From: SZUA-365 sp034002405 | Lineage (GTDB): Bacteria > Bacteroidota > Ignavibacteria > SZUA-365 | DNA length: 64,000 nucleotides | Assembly: GCA_034002405.1 (NCBI GenBank) | Contig: JAVFAS010000005.1 | Location: forward strand, 43,414-107,413 | Direction of reading: 5' to 3' | Shown here: in pieces, positions 8,801-18,212 of the stretch | Numbering within the stretch: the stretch's first letter is position 1 | How the letters are laid out: every line of letters starts with the position of its first letter | Position numbers and translations under genes: made by a program | Notes under the pieces: generated by a model | Database searches by the model: none | What the model was told of the DNA's origin: nothing | What the model saw: the letters and a program-made list of their open reading frames with translations, nothing else

Positions 8801-10432
8801 ATGAAGGACTATCTGAAAGAACAGATCGCACGGGCGTTGTCGACACTCGACCTCGATCCGGTGGATGCGGACATTCAGTTCGAGAAACCAAAAATCGCCG
8901 AGCACGGCGATCTTTCGACGAATATCGCCATGGTGCTGGCGCGTCCCGCGAGAAAAAATCCCCGCCAGATCGCGGAACAGCTCGTTGCGGCACTGCGGCT
9001 GGATTCCTCCAGAATCGCGGCGGTGGAAATCGCGGGTCCGGGATTCATCAATTTCCGTTTTGCCGAGGCGCATCTGAGCGACGCGCTGTCAACCATTCTT
9101 CGCGACGGCAACGCGTACGGGCGGAGCGACGAGCACGCCGGCAAAACCGTTAACGTCGAATGGGTGAGCGCGAATCCCACGGGACCGCTGCACGCCGGAC
9201 ACGGACGGCAAGTCTGCATCGGCGCCACGATCTGCGCTCTGTTGGAGTGGACCGGATGGACGGTCACGCGCGAATACTACTTCAACAATGCCGGAAACCA
9301 GATGAACAATCTGGCAATCAGCATTCGGGAACGGTATCTCGGATTGTTGGGGGACGCGATTTCAGAGGAAAACATCCTCTACGCGGGTGAGTACATCCGC
9401 GATATCGCGCAGGCGGTGATCGACGAGCACGGTGCGTCAAAGCGCGACGCCCCGCTCGACTTCTTTCGCAAGCAGGGCGAGGAGCGTTGTTTCGCGATGA
9501 TTCGTCACACGCTCGACCGGCTCGGCGTGTTTCACGATGTGTTCTACAACGAGGATTCGCTGTACTCCGAAGGGAAAATCGACGAGGTGCTCGCGGCGCT
9601 GCGTCATGAAGGTGTCGTGTACGACAAGGATGATGCCGTGTGGTTGAAGACGACCGCCTTCGGTGCGGACAAGGATCGCGTCATCATCAAGAGCAGTGGA
9701 GAGCCGACCTACCGCTTACCCGATATCGCCTACCATCGCGAGAAAATCCGTCGTGGCTACGACCGCATCATCGATATTTTCGGCGCCGACCATATCGCAA
9801 CCATCCCCGACGTGCTGGCCGCGGTGAAGACCATGGATCTTCGCACCGACCACATCGATGTGATCATTCATCAGATGGTGAGTTTCGTGCACGACGGCGA
9901 AGCGGTCAAAATGAGCAAGCGGTCAGGGAATGTCTATTCCCTCGACGATCTCATCGATGACGTGGGCGTGGATGCGGTCCGTCTGTTTTTCATCATGCGC
10001 GGGGCGAACTCGCATCTCGAATTCGACATCAAGCTGGCGCAGGAGCAAAGCGAAAACAACCCGGTGTATTATCTGCAGTATGCGCATGCGCGGATCGCCA
10101 GCATCCTCCGTTTTGCCGCGAGCGAGGGAATGGACACCTTCGAGGACGTGAACCTCGCGCTGCTCACCCACGACTCGGAAATCGCGTTGATCAAGGAACT
10201 GATGCGCTTTCCGGAATGGATCGCCATCTCGGCGCGGACCTGCGAGACACAGCATCTCTGCACCTACCTCCACAACTGCGCCACGGCCTTTCACAAATTC
10301 TATCACGACTGCCGCGTCGTCACCGATGACCGTGCGCTCAGCACGGCCAGACTGGCGCTGTGCCGCGCGACCATGCAGGTCCTGCGCAACGGCTTCTCCA
10401 TCATCGGGATCGACGCGCCGGAAAAGATGTAG
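8801..10432 (+). CDS. argS: Arginyl-tRNA synthetase
   Basis: 543 aa class I synthetase that charges tRNA-Arg. The HIGH-type signature is in ANPTGPLHAGHGR (about residue 130) and the KMSKS-type loop is KMSKRSGN (about 369). An N-terminal Add-1 domain carries EHGDLSTNIAMVLA, and the C-terminal DALR anticodon-binding domain includes YYLQYAHARIASILR. Length and ends agree with the family. It is convergent with the next gene, 12 bp away, with no clear terminator between them. Confidence 0.97.
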   Translation: MKDYLKEQIARALSTLDLDPVDADIQFEKPKIAEHGDLSTNIAMVLARPARKNPRQIAEQLVAALRLDSSRIAAVEIAGPGFINFRFAEAHLSDALSTILRDGNAYGRSDEHAGKTVNVEWVSANPTGPLHAGHGRQVCIGATICALLEWTGWTVTREYYFNNAGNQMNNLAISIRERYLGLLGDAISEENILYAGEYIRDIAQAVIDEHGASKRDAPLDFFRKQGEERCFAMIRHTLDRLGVFHDVFYNEDSLYSEGKIDEVLAALRHEGVVYDKDDAVWLKTTAFGADKDRVIIKSSGEPTYRLPDIAYHREKIRRGYDRIIDIFGADHIATIPDVLAAVKTMDLRTDHIDVIIHQMVSFVHDGEAVKMSKRSGNVYSLDDLIDDVGVDAVRLFFIMRGANSHLEFDIKLAQEQSENNPVYYLQYAHARIASILRFAASEGMDTFEDVNLALLTHDSEIALIKELMRFPEWIAISARTCETQHLCTYLHNCATAFHKFYHDCRVVTDDRALSTARLALCRATMQVLRNGFSIIGIDAPEKM

Positions 10433-10444
10433 CATCCCGCGCGG

Positions 10445-11158
10445 TCAGAAGCAGTAGAAAATTCCAAGGGAATAGACGTTTCCGTTCAGGTTGATATTCG
10501 AACGGAACGGGGTGGTGGCAAGGTGGTATCGCACGCCGTTCGCAACGACGGCGTCGGTGGGAAACTGGTTTTCCACACTCATCTGGGGATCGCGGAACAG
10601 GAGCTCGAAACGCATTCCCAAGGCGTCAAATATCAGATATTCAGCTCCGAGAATCACCTGCATTCCCAACGCCGGCGTCGAGGACACGGATTGCGACTCG
10701 ATGGCGGCGATCGCGTACCGGCGCTGACCCGTAGAGACGCCAATCCCCCCGCCCACGTACATTTCAAACCGCGCACTGGAAAACGGAAGTGCAAACAGCG
10801 CGCTTCCCTCCAGCAGCAGCACGCGCAACCCGTTCGTGATGGGAGTTCCCACCGGATCGCTGGACACCTTGTCATGCGAGACATATTCCCCGCGGAGATC
10901 GACACGAACCGTCCGCCAGATGCGGGAGCGCCAGGAAACCGCGGCACTGAATGCCGAACCGAGTGCCTCGCTTTGATTTCGCAGCACGGGATCCGGTGCG
11001 TTTGGCGCGGGGAAGATGCGCGCGTCATCATTCAGATTCGCGTGCAGCGTGATACTGTGCTCGCCGCGCTGCGCCGAGACGGTGGTCCAGAGCATCAGCA
11101 AAAGCAGACACCCCCGAAGGAGCGCTGCGGGGAACGACATCCTTCGGGGGTGTGACAT
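10445..11158 (-). CDS. Predicted small outer-membrane beta-barrel protein
   Basis: 237 aa with a signal peptide (about residues 13-29, ending TVSA before QRGE), alternating amphipathic strands and a terminal aromatic residue (GIFYCF), all usual for outer-membrane barrels. A conserved-looking patch ARFEMYVGGGIGVSTG resembles porin-family proteins. The start at 11158 is backed by AAAGGA 7 nt upstream. The first 17 codons hold both arms of a perfect 13-bp hairpin (11108-11153), an odd feature for a translation start. Specific function unknown. Confidence 0.65.
   Translation of the reverse strand: MSHPRRMSFPAALLRGCLLLLMLWTTVSAQRGEHSITLHANLNDDARIFPAPNAPDPVLRNQSEALGSAFSAAVSWRSRIWRTVRVDLRGEYVSHDKVSSDPVGTPITNGLRVLLLEGSALFALPFSSARFEMYVGGGIGVSTGQRRYAIAAIESQSVSSTPALGMQVILGAEYLIFDALGMRFELLFRDPQMSVENQFPTDAVVANGVRYHLATTPFRSNINLNGNVYSLGIFYCF
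11108..11153 (-). promoter_or_regulatory. 13-bp stem-loop covering the start of the barrel gene
   Basis: ACACCCCCGAAGG (11108-11120) pairs perfectly with CCTTCGGGGGTGT (11141-11153) over a 20-nt loop. It lies inside codons 2-17 of the minus-strand barrel gene and 77 nt or more beyond the ppiD stop. It could terminate or attenuate read-through from ppiD, or block translation of the barrel gene. Confidence 0.5.
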
Positions 11159-11229
11159 ACGGGTCCTTTCCGGAATCAGAAAATCGGCGGTTTCCTTACG
11201 CGGTGACTTTTGGTGATCGCGCCGGGGTC

Positions 11230-13329
11230 TTAACGGAAGAATCGGTCACGATTGTCGACAATATCGATATCCTTCCGCTTCTGCTCGATCCAGGTCTGGA
11301 TGAATTCATTCTGCGTGCTCGAGAGAAGCTGCTGACGGATCTCGTCCTTTTTTACCTTGAAGGCCGTCTCGTCGAACTTCGCCTTGCTGTCGAGGCGCAT
11401 GACATAGATGCCGCGCTGTCCGCGGAACGGCGCGCTGGAGGCACCCTGTTTGAGGCCGAGGAGTTTGCCGATGAAGGCCTGGTCGGCACCGACATTGGGA
11501 ACACCATTCTGAATCTTGAACGGTGGGGTGGTGGTGAGGGTCAGCTGGGGATTCGCGGCCACGATCTGTTCGAGGCTTTTTCCGGAGGCCATGCTCTTGG
11601 CCTTCTTGAGCGTGTTTGCCAGCTGACGCTCGTACACGACCTGCGGTTTGATCTGCTCCTTCACTTCATCGAGAGAGCGGTAGCCGGCGGGACGCTCATC
11701 GGAGACGATGGCCACGACATACCCGCCCGCCGAACGATGGACCTCGCTGATTTCACCGACACCGTTTTCAAACGCGAATTTGAGCAGCGCCGGATTCGTT
11801 CCGATGTTGGGGATATAGGAACCGGTCTGCTGCGCGAACTCCGGTGTTTCCTGCACCGCAAGCTCCTGCGTCTCGGCCTCGGCTTCGAAACTGGTTTCGG
11901 ACGCGAGATACGCGAAGTCGCGGGCACGTTCGAAAATCTGATCCTTCGTGCTCGATCCTGCCTTGATTTCCAACCGCACCTCGGCGAGCTTCATCTCGCT
12001 GGAGGAACGATCATGCACCTTGATGACGTGCCAGCCGAACTGTGTTTTGACCGGCCCCTTGATTTCTCCGGGACGCGATCCGAACACGACATCCTCGAAC
12101 TCCTTGACCATGCGACCCTTGCCGAACCACGAGAGATCTCCTCCACGTTCGGCGGCACCGGGTTCCTCGGAATACTGCGCCGCGAGTTTCGCGAAATCGG
12201 CACCCGCTTTCGCCTGTCCGAGCACGTCCTCCGCTTTATTCTTCTGCGCTGCTTCATCCTGGCCCCCATCGGTGCGGAAAAGGATGTGCGACGCGTGATA
12301 CATCACGTTGTCGCTGCTGCGTGCGTCCATGACCCGGAACAGGGAGAGGCCCGATTCGTTGGGGATCGGTCCGACAACAGAGCCGACCGGCTGGGAAAAG
12401 ACCTGCGTGGCCACTTCCGGCGCAACCTGGTCGCGGGTGAACCAACGCGTGGAATCGTAGGTCGTCTCGGAGTTGTCGGCGACAAGCTGCACGAAGTCGG
12501 TGCCACTCGCGGCAAGATCGCGAATCGTATTCAATTCATTGACGATCGCGGCCGTGTCGCTTTTCGACGGAATCTCGGAGAAGAGCACATACTTCAGCTT
12601 GCGCATCTCCTCGGTCTTGAAACGCTCTTTGTTTTTTTCGTAGTACTTCTCGTATTCCTCCGCTGTCGGCGCGGCGGTGTCGCTCGCGGCGAACACGCGC
12701 GGATCGAAGAACACGTAGCTGCTGACGAAGTCGATATTCTGTTCGATGAACTTCGCTTGAATCGCACCGTCGGGCACGACAACCGCCGCGGTGAGAATGT
12801 TGGTCAGCTTCGAGCGAAGCAGGTCCTGCTTCAGCTGGGATTCGATGGCGACAAGTGCCTCCTGGTTTTCCGGACCCGGATTGCGCAGGAACTGCTCGTA
12901 GACATCGCGATTGAACTTCCCGGTGGAGTCCATGAAATGCTGCGTGAGAAGCTGGGGAGGATTGGCGCTCCATACCCAGTCGGTGATCTCCTCATCGGAG
13001 ACGGAGATCCCAAACTCCTCGATGGCCTGCTCGACAATCGTCTGCGTCACCATATCATTCCAGACCTGCTCACGGATCTGCATGTAATCGTTTTCCGTAA
13101 GCTCGCGGCCACCTTCCTGCTCCTGTTTCTGCTGGGTCGCACGATCGACGATCTCTTGAAACTCCTGGTAGGTGATGGATTTCCCACCAACGTTCCCGAT
13201 TTCGTTCATCGAGCCCTGCATGATCGACCCGAGGTCAAGGTCGCTGAAGACCCAGAACCCGATGAAGATGACCACGAAAGCCATGATGAAAACGTGCGCA
13301 TTGTCGCGCATTTTGGTCATCATACCCAT
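11230..13329 (-). CDS. PpiD/SurA-type periplasmic peptidyl-prolyl isomerase
   Basis: 699 aa membrane-anchored foldase. A short cytoplasmic N-terminus precedes one transmembrane helix (about residues 14-31), then a SurA_N-like helical chaperone region (about 45-220, rich in coiled-coil-like charged helices). A parvulin domain follows (about 343-445) with HASHILFRTDGG, GGDLSWFGKGRMVKEFE and TQFGWHVIKV. A second, more divergent C-terminal PpiC-like and helical region completes it. This is the PpiD layout; the role is folding of exported and outer-membrane proteins, fitting the barrel genes on both sides. Alternative starts at 13323 and 13320 would not alter the topology. Confidence 0.88.
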   Translation of the reverse strand: MGMMTKMRDNAHVFIMAFVVIFIGFWVFSDLDLGSIMQGSMNEIGNVGGKSITYQEFQEIVDRATQQKQEQEGGRELTENDYMQIREQVWNDMVTQTIVEQAIEEFGISVSDEEITDWVWSANPPQLLTQHFMDSTGKFNRDVYEQFLRNPGPENQEALVAIESQLKQDLLRSKLTNILTAAVVVPDGAIQAKFIEQNIDFVSSYVFFDPRVFAASDTAAPTAEEYEKYYEKNKERFKTEEMRKLKYVLFSEIPSKSDTAAIVNELNTIRDLAASGTDFVQLVADNSETTYDSTRWFTRDQVAPEVATQVFSQPVGSVVGPIPNESGLSLFRVMDARSSDNVMYHASHILFRTDGGQDEAAQKNKAEDVLGQAKAGADFAKLAAQYSEEPGAAERGGDLSWFGKGRMVKEFEDVVFGSRPGEIKGPVKTQFGWHVIKVHDRSSSEMKLAEVRLEIKAGSSTKDQIFERARDFAYLASETSFEAEAETQELAVQETPEFAQQTGSYIPNIGTNPALLKFAFENGVGEISEVHRSAGGYVVAIVSDERPAGYRSLDEVKEQIKPQVVYERQLANTLKKAKSMASGKSLEQIVAANPQLTLTTTPPFKIQNGVPNVGADQAFIGKLLGLKQGASSAPFRGQRGIYVMRLDSKAKFDETAFKVKKDEIRQQLLSSTQNEFIQTWIEQKRKDIDIVDNRDRFFR

Positions 13330-13486
13330 GTCAAACTACTCCACGAATGAAGAACAGTGATACAAACTAACAAATATAGAGGAGTCGGCTATATAAAGCA
13401 ACGCATGAAGCGGCGCCCTGTTGGAATAATCCGAACGGGTGCTTCCGCCTCGCGGTCCGTCCGCGACGTGTGATCCGTCACGAAAA

Positions 13487-13519
13487 CGAACACCCCGCGG
13501 TATAAGCAGCCGCGGGGTG
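13487..13519 (-). terminator. Rho-independent terminator of the FadL-like gene
   Basis: Perfect 10-bp stem CACCCCGCGG/CCGCGGGGTG (13491-13500 with 13510-13519), 9-nt loop, followed on the minus strand by TTCGTTTT. It lies 24 nt after the stop at 13543. The remaining part of 13330-13490 shows nothing identifiable beyond the presumed ppiD promoter. Confidence 0.8.
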
Positions 13520-13542
13520 CGAGAAATCGGAATCGGATGCGA

Positions 13543-15030
13543 TTAGAACCGATAGGTCAATCCGACGAGCAGACGGGTGATGTCGACCTCGCGTTCCACG
13601 AGAAACGCACTTTCCGGCACGTCTCCATCCGGATCGGTGTAGTTGTAGCTGTACCCCTCGTAATTCGACAGGGTATACGCCGCGTTGAGCGCGAAATTAT
13701 TCTTGAATTCGTAGCCGACGCCGACGGAGATGGTTTTCACGTCGAATTCGGATGTGCCCTCATCCTCGTCATACGGCGAGAAGCGGTAGCCGAAGCCGCC
13801 GCGGAGGAAGAGCCCCGTTTTCGGAACATTGACCTCGGCGCCGATGCGGAAGTTGTTCGTCTGACGGAACTGCCTGCGAATGTCGCGGTTCAGATCCGTG
13901 GTGCTGAAATTATTCGATTCCTCGAATTCCAGATCCGAATAGTCGACGAGCTCGAGGTCGCCGCTGATGGTGGCGAAATCGACTGGTGACCAGGAGGCGC
14001 CGAAGCTGTAGATCGGAGCGGTGGAGATTTCGTAATTGTTGTTGTCGACATTCAACTCGTACTGAAGACTCGCGTCGGCGAAGCGGCTCGATCCGGTTTT
14101 CGAGTAATCCTCGCTGACCGAAATCACGTTGGCGGTCTGGATGGCCACACCGAAACGTGCCTTGTCCTGAAGATTGTAGAGAAAGCCGATCTTGAAGTTG
14201 AATCCCGAGAGGTCCTGCTCCCATTCTTCGTACAGCTCCAGACGCTGAAAATCCGTCCGGGCGACGTCGTCGATGCCGACAATCACGTCCTGCCAGACGT
14301 TGTTGACATCCTCTTCGATAAAGGTGCGTTCGTACCGGTACTGTCCGGAGAGGACGTTGAGAGAAATGCCGACGAGCGCGTTCGGCGCGACTTCGATGCT
14401 GCCACCGAAGCTCCACTGGTTGAGACCGCCCTCCTCGATTTCATCAATGGTCTGCTGCACGCGGTTGGCGACCGGGATCGCGAGCCATCCCGGTTGGCCT
14501 TCGTCGAGGTAGGAGAAAAGAAGGGTGTCCTCGAGACCAAGATTCCAGGCAAAATCCAGTGCTTCATCCTCATTGTACAGCGAGGCCTGGATGGAACTCA
14601 TCGGGTTGAACAGATCCATCTGCATCGTTCCGGCGTAATCGAGCAATCTGTTGTAGCCGGCGGCAACAACGAAGCTTCCACGTGCCACGGGAAAGGGGAT
14701 GGCGAGGTTGATATTGCTCAATGCGGTGCTGGATTCACTTCCGCTGCCTCCGCCGAACAGTGCGCCAAGATGGGCATCGTTGTTCATCGAGACATTGGAC
14801 ATGCCGATACTGAATTCGCTGGCGCGGAGCTGGCCGAGTCCGGCCGGATTCCAGTACAGCGCCGATGCGTCGTTGGCGAGACCGATGAACGCCCCGCCCA
14901 TTCCGGCACTGCGGGGACTGACCAGCGTGCCGCTGTGCGACAGACGGAGCGCGTCCTCGGGCACCTGTGCCGCCGCGGGTATCGCCATGATAACAAGGAC
15001 AAGGAAGACAAGATATATCGTGTGTTTCAT
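13543..15030 (-). CDS. OMPP1/FadL/TodX-family outer-membrane transport protein
   Basis: 495 aa with a signal peptide (MKHTIYLVFLVLVIMAIPAAA then QVPE). The mature N-terminus holds the family hallmark SAGMGGAFIGLANDASALYW followed by NPAGLG. The rest is a long series of amphipathic strands and ends with VGLTYRF, a typical C-terminal strand with terminal Phe. FadL-type porins carry hydrophobic compounds across the outer membrane; PorV/PorQ of T9SS share this fold, and a PorV-like role cannot be excluded. A strong terminator follows. Confidence 0.85.
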   Translation of the reverse strand: MKHTIYLVFLVLVIMAIPAAAQVPEDALRLSHSGTLVSPRSAGMGGAFIGLANDASALYWNPAGLGQLRASEFSIGMSNVSMNNDAHLGALFGGGSGSESSTALSNINLAIPFPVARGSFVVAAGYNRLLDYAGTMQMDLFNPMSSIQASLYNEDEALDFAWNLGLEDTLLFSYLDEGQPGWLAIPVANRVQQTIDEIEEGGLNQWSFGGSIEVAPNALVGISLNVLSGQYRYERTFIEEDVNNVWQDVIVGIDDVARTDFQRLELYEEWEQDLSGFNFKIGFLYNLQDKARFGVAIQTANVISVSEDYSKTGSSRFADASLQYELNVDNNNYEISTAPIYSFGASWSPVDFATISGDLELVDYSDLEFEESNNFSTTDLNRDIRRQFRQTNNFRIGAEVNVPKTGLFLRGGFGYRFSPYDEDEGTSEFDVKTISVGVGYEFKNNFALNAAYTLSNYEGYSYNYTDPDGDVPESAFLVEREVDITRLLVGLTYRF

Positions 15031-15117
15031 GAGATTCTCCAGGTAAACCGCGTCGCCGCGGCGTCCGTGCGCATCGCTGCGCGATTCATCTTCGTGTCTG
15101 TTCCGTCTCGCTCGAAA

Positions 15118-16089
15118 TTACCGCGAACGGCTTCGGCCGCCCGAACTCGACGAGCCGGAACTGCTGCGCGACGAACCGCTGCTTCGCGATCCCGAACTTC
15201 CGCTGCTGCTGCGCGACGGGGGTGAGTAGCTGGGTGACGACGATCCCGAGCTGCTCCGGCTGCGGGACGGAGGAGAGTAGCTGCGCTCGGTGGATCCGGA
15301 ATTTCCGCGTGCGGGAGGTGAATAGCTGCGCTGGGTCGAGCCACTGCGCGAGCGCACACCCTCGGTCGAACGGCTGCTTCCGGAACTGCTGCGTGGCGCG
15401 GTGCTTTGCGTGCTGCGTGACCGGGTCGGGCTGGTACTCGAGCTCCTCGAGCGTACCGCGTTGTTCTCGCGTGTCTGCGTATTCAAACGATCGTAGGTGC
15501 TGCGTGTGCGTGGAGACGTGGAACGAACGCCGGTCGCGCCGTCCACGGTGCGCGTGACACCGGTCGATCGGGTTGCCGAACGCGTGACCCCTCCCGTGCG
15601 GGTCCGTGTATCGAGCGTGCGCGTGACCCCTCCCGTGCGAATGCGCGTGCCGTCGGTGCGTACGGTGTAGGAAGAACCACCGCTATAATACGGGTACCCA
15701 TACCAGCCACCGTACCCGGCGTAATGGTGATGATGACCATACCAGCCCCAGGACGGACCGTACCAGAACGGATCCCAGTACGAGTGATAGTATCCCCAAT
15801 ACGGCGGGGTGTAATACCACGGGTCGTAGTATCCCGACCAGACCGAGCCGAAGCGAAGCGGGTAATAAAAATCAAAGTACACGCCAGACCGGCGATAGCC
15901 GTCGTAGTAGTAATTGTTCGTGATCTGATTGCCCGAGCTGTCTTCATAGGTTTCGGAGTACTCGGGGTAGTCATATTCCTCGTAGCGTGGATACTCGTCG
16001 CGCATGGCGATCTGCGTGTAGCAGCCAGACGTGCCGAGCATCACTACCATGGAAGCAGCTGCAAGGAAAAATATTCTCATTCGTTTCAT
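15118..16089 (-). CDS. Lipoprotein with aromatic N-terminal and Ser/Arg-rich C-terminal halves
   Basis: 323 aa from the ATG at 16089, which has GAGGTG 6 nt upstream. A lipoprotein signal ends at the lipobox LGTSGC (Cys about residue 21). Residues about 30-150 are extremely rich in Tyr, Trp, Gly and His (YPYYSGGSS, GWYGHHHHYAGYGG). Two near-identical TRIRTGGVTRT / TRTRTGGVTRS repeats follow, and the last 130 residues are Ser/Arg/Gly low complexity with RSYSPP repeats (three or more copies). I recognise no catalytic domain. The composition suggests a disordered cell-surface protein. The C-terminal half is GC-rich repetitive DNA that could expand or contract. Confidence 0.7.
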   Translation of the reverse strand: MKRMRIFFLAAASMVVMLGTSGCYTQIAMRDEYPRYEEYDYPEYSETYEDSSGNQITNNYYYDGYRRSGVYFDFYYPLRFGSVWSGYYDPWYYTPPYWGYYHSYWDPFWYGPSWGWYGHHHHYAGYGGWYGYPYYSGGSSYTVRTDGTRIRTGGVTRTLDTRTRTGGVTRSATRSTGVTRTVDGATGVRSTSPRTRSTYDRLNTQTRENNAVRSRSSSTSPTRSRSTQSTAPRSSSGSSRSTEGVRSRSGSTQRSYSPPARGNSGSTERSYSPPSRSRSSSGSSSPSYSPPSRSSSGSSGSRSSGSSRSSSGSSSSGGRSRSR

Positions 16090-16162
16090 GACACACCTCA
16101 TCGGTACAGTACGTTGCTCTCTACTATGCAACAATTTTCATGCCTTTATCGTGTCCGCGAAC

Positions 16163-16190
16163 CCGGTGAAAAAATCCTCTATTTCACCGG
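16163..16190. other. 9-bp inverted repeat in 254-bp intergenic region
   Basis: CCGGTGAAA (16163-16171) pairs with TTTCACCGG (16182-16190) over a 10-nt loop. There is no U-run after the stem on either strand, though T residues fill the loop on the minus strand. It may be an operator for the lipoprotein gene or a weak terminator of the gene ending at 16344. Nothing else was identified in 16090-16343. Confidence 0.4.
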
Positions 16191-16343
16191 ATATTCAAGC
16201 TACGGGTGCGAAATCTCAGAAGAAAGGCGAAGTGTGGTGACCTCACCAGGGGACGACCTGTGTACACCGCGGGTGACGATCGCGATGGGATGGTCACGGC
16301 GTTCGGCAGAGATCCGGGAGCACACGCGCGGTTCGGGAGCGAG

Positions 16344-17129
16344 TCAAAGGTAGCGTACGTACTGGATGCGAATCGCGCGGATGACCTTGTCATTCGGAAA
16401 TTCGGAGGTCAGGAGGTTCTTGAACAGGATATCCGCATTGAAGCCGATGTTCGTCGAAATCCTGAATCCTGTACCCAATGAGCCGTTCCAGAATCCCTTG
16501 CTGTTGCGATCGTTGTCGAACGCGAAATTGTATTCGGCGAGCCAGGAGACAATCGGCCCGATCGATTTCTCCATGCCGATGTAAAGATTCGGATCGTAAT
16601 CCTCGTCGTTTCGTTCGAGCGTGTAGTTTGCCCCTCCATGGAAGCTGATGGTCCCATGGAATTGATAATTCTTGCTGACCGCGACAAAAAATCCCGGACT
16701 TTTCATCACATACTGCCGCATCGAGGGAATCCAGCCATCGCGTCCCTGTGAATCGAAACCGGCGACGACGGCGGGGTTGACATTCGATTCTTCCATCACG
16801 CGATAGCGTGCGGAGATGCCGGGAAGATTATTCCAGGTAATGCCCCCGCTGCCGATCAGATTCGTGCCGCCGAAGGAAAGGCCGATGTTGAGATTCGGCA
16901 GCAGTCCGTAAGTAAACGCGGCGAGAAGTCCGCCATTCGGGTAGAGGTATGTTTCAACCGCGCCCGCCGTGGTGGGGATGATCCCGGCCACGGGCATGTC
17001 GACCAGGAATTTCGGATCGATGTTGGCACGGTCACCCGCGGAACGCTGCGCATGCAGTCCCGTCGTCAGCAGGGTGACGAGCGCGAAGCACAGGGCAGCG
17101 AGAATGGAGAGTCGTTGCGTACAGATCAT
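16344..17129 (-). CDS. Exported beta-barrel-like protein of unknown function
   Basis: 261 aa. I start at the ATG at 17129, five bases past the fbp stop, because it yields a signal peptide (MICTQRLSILAALCFALVTLLTTGLHAQ). The mature protein begins with a segment about a fixed product (IDPKFLVDMPVAGIIPTTAG), then amphipathic strands such as NLNIGLSFGGTNLIGSG and a C-terminal IRIQYVRYL. The pattern suggests a barrel or a beta-rich envelope protein. It is probably cotranscribed with fbp although the functions seem unrelated. Confidence 0.65.
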   Translation of the reverse strand: MICTQRLSILAALCFALVTLLTTGLHAQRSAGDRANIDPKFLVDMPVAGIIPTTAGAVETYLYPNGGLLAAFTYGLLPNLNIGLSFGGTNLIGSGGITWNNLPGISARYRVMEESNVNPAVVAGFDSQGRDGWIPSMRQYVMKSPGFFVAVSKNYQFHGTISFHGGANYTLERNDEDYDPNLYIGMEKSIGPIVSWLAEYNFAFDNDRNSKGFWNGSLGTGFRISTNIGFNADILFKNLLTSEFPNDKVIRAIRIQYVRYL

Positions 17130-17133
17130 TCCG

Positions 17134-18165
17134 TTAACGATTTCCGGCGATGAACGCCTCGGCATCGAGGACATCGTTTTCGCTCCCAAGGAAGACGGGG
17201 GTGCGCTGGTGGATGTCCGACGGCACGATATCGAGAATGCGACGCTGTCCCTCGCTGGCGCGGCCACCCGCCTGCTCGATGATCATCGCCATCGGGTTCG
17301 CCTCGTACATCAATCGGAGTTTTCCACTCGGATTCTGGCTGTCGGCCGGATAGCAGAAAATCCCGCCGTACAGAAGGGTACGGTGCACATCGGCGATCAT
17401 CGATCCGACATATCGTGATTTGTAAGGCCGGCCGCTCGCGTCGTCCGGTGTCTGGAGATAATCGATGTAGCGGCGAAATCCGTCATCCCAGAGCCGGCGA
17501 CTGCCTTCGTTCGTGCTGTAAAAGCGGCCACGCTTCGGAATCGTCAGGTTCGGATGCGAGAGGAGGAAGGAGCCGATGGTTGGATCGAGTGTGAATCCCT
17601 GCACCCCTTCGCCCGTGGTGAAGACCATGATCGTGCTCGACCCATACATGATATATCCCGCGGCGACCTGTTTGAAGCCGGGTTGAACAACATCCTCGAC
17701 CGTGCCCCGACCCTCTGTCGTCACGCGGCGGAAGATCGAGAAGATGGTGCCGATGGTGACGTTGACGTCGATATTGGAGGAGCCGTCGAGCGGATCGAAC
17801 AACATGACGTAATGGCCGCAGGGAAATTCCGGAGGAATGGGAATGATGGATTCGTTTTCTTCCGAGGCCATGACACAGAGCTGACCACCACTTTCCATCG
17901 CATTGATGATCATCTGGTTGGCGAACACATCGAGTTTCTTGACATCCTCGCCATGCACATTCGTGGCCGCCGCGCGGCCGAGGATGTTGACCAGTCCGGC
18001 GCGACGGACTTCGCGCGAGACGATTTTCGCAGCCAGCGCCAGATTGCGCAGCAGCGTCGAGAATTCCCCGCTGGCTTCGGGGTGACTTCGCTCCATTTCG
18101 GCGATGTAGCGCTGGATGCTCATGATGTGAACTTCATCGCCGGGTATGTACTGACGGTGGGGCAT
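17134..18165 (-). CDS. fbp: Class I fructose-1,6-bisphosphatase
   Basis: 343 aa enzyme that hydrolyses fructose-1,6-bisphosphate in gluconeogenesis. The metal-binding core LFDPLDGSSNIDVNV (about residue 122), an ASEENES acid patch upstream of it, the substrate segment SRYVGSMIADVHRTLLYGG and the C-terminal EQAGGRASEG motif are all present. The start could instead be the internal ATG at 18123 (MSIQRYIAEME), which aligns better with the N-terminus of well-known family members; neither start has a strong ribosome site. Confidence 0.96.
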   Translation of the reverse strand: MPHRQYIPGDEVHIMSIQRYIAEMERSHPEASGEFSTLLRNLALAAKIVSREVRRAGLVNILGRAAATNVHGEDVKKLDVFANQMIINAMESGGQLCVMASEENESIIPIPPEFPCGHYVMLFDPLDGSSNIDVNVTIGTIFSIFRRVTTEGRGTVEDVVQPGFKQVAAGYIMYGSSTIMVFTTGEGVQGFTLDPTIGSFLLSHPNLTIPKRGRFYSTNEGSRRLWDDGFRRYIDYLQTPDDASGRPYKSRYVGSMIADVHRTLLYGGIFCYPADSQNPSGKLRLMYEANPMAMIIEQAGGRASEGQRRILDIVPSDIHQRTPVFLGSENDVLDAEAFIAGNR

Positions 18166-18212
18166 GGGTGTATTCGTTGAAGAAGAGTTCGTGGAAATTC
18201 GTGCGGGAGTAC

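Noticed and set aside
11152..13350. 732-codon plus-strand open frame opposite the PpiD-like gene
   Set aside because: Antisense shadow: the minus-strand frame has parvulin motifs and a membrane span, while the plus frame only reflects high-GC codon bias.
13543..15030. PorV, the T9SS shuttle protein
   Set aside because: The FadL-type hallmark is clear, but PorV and general FadL porins share it and no other T9SS machinery gene is present to favour PorV.
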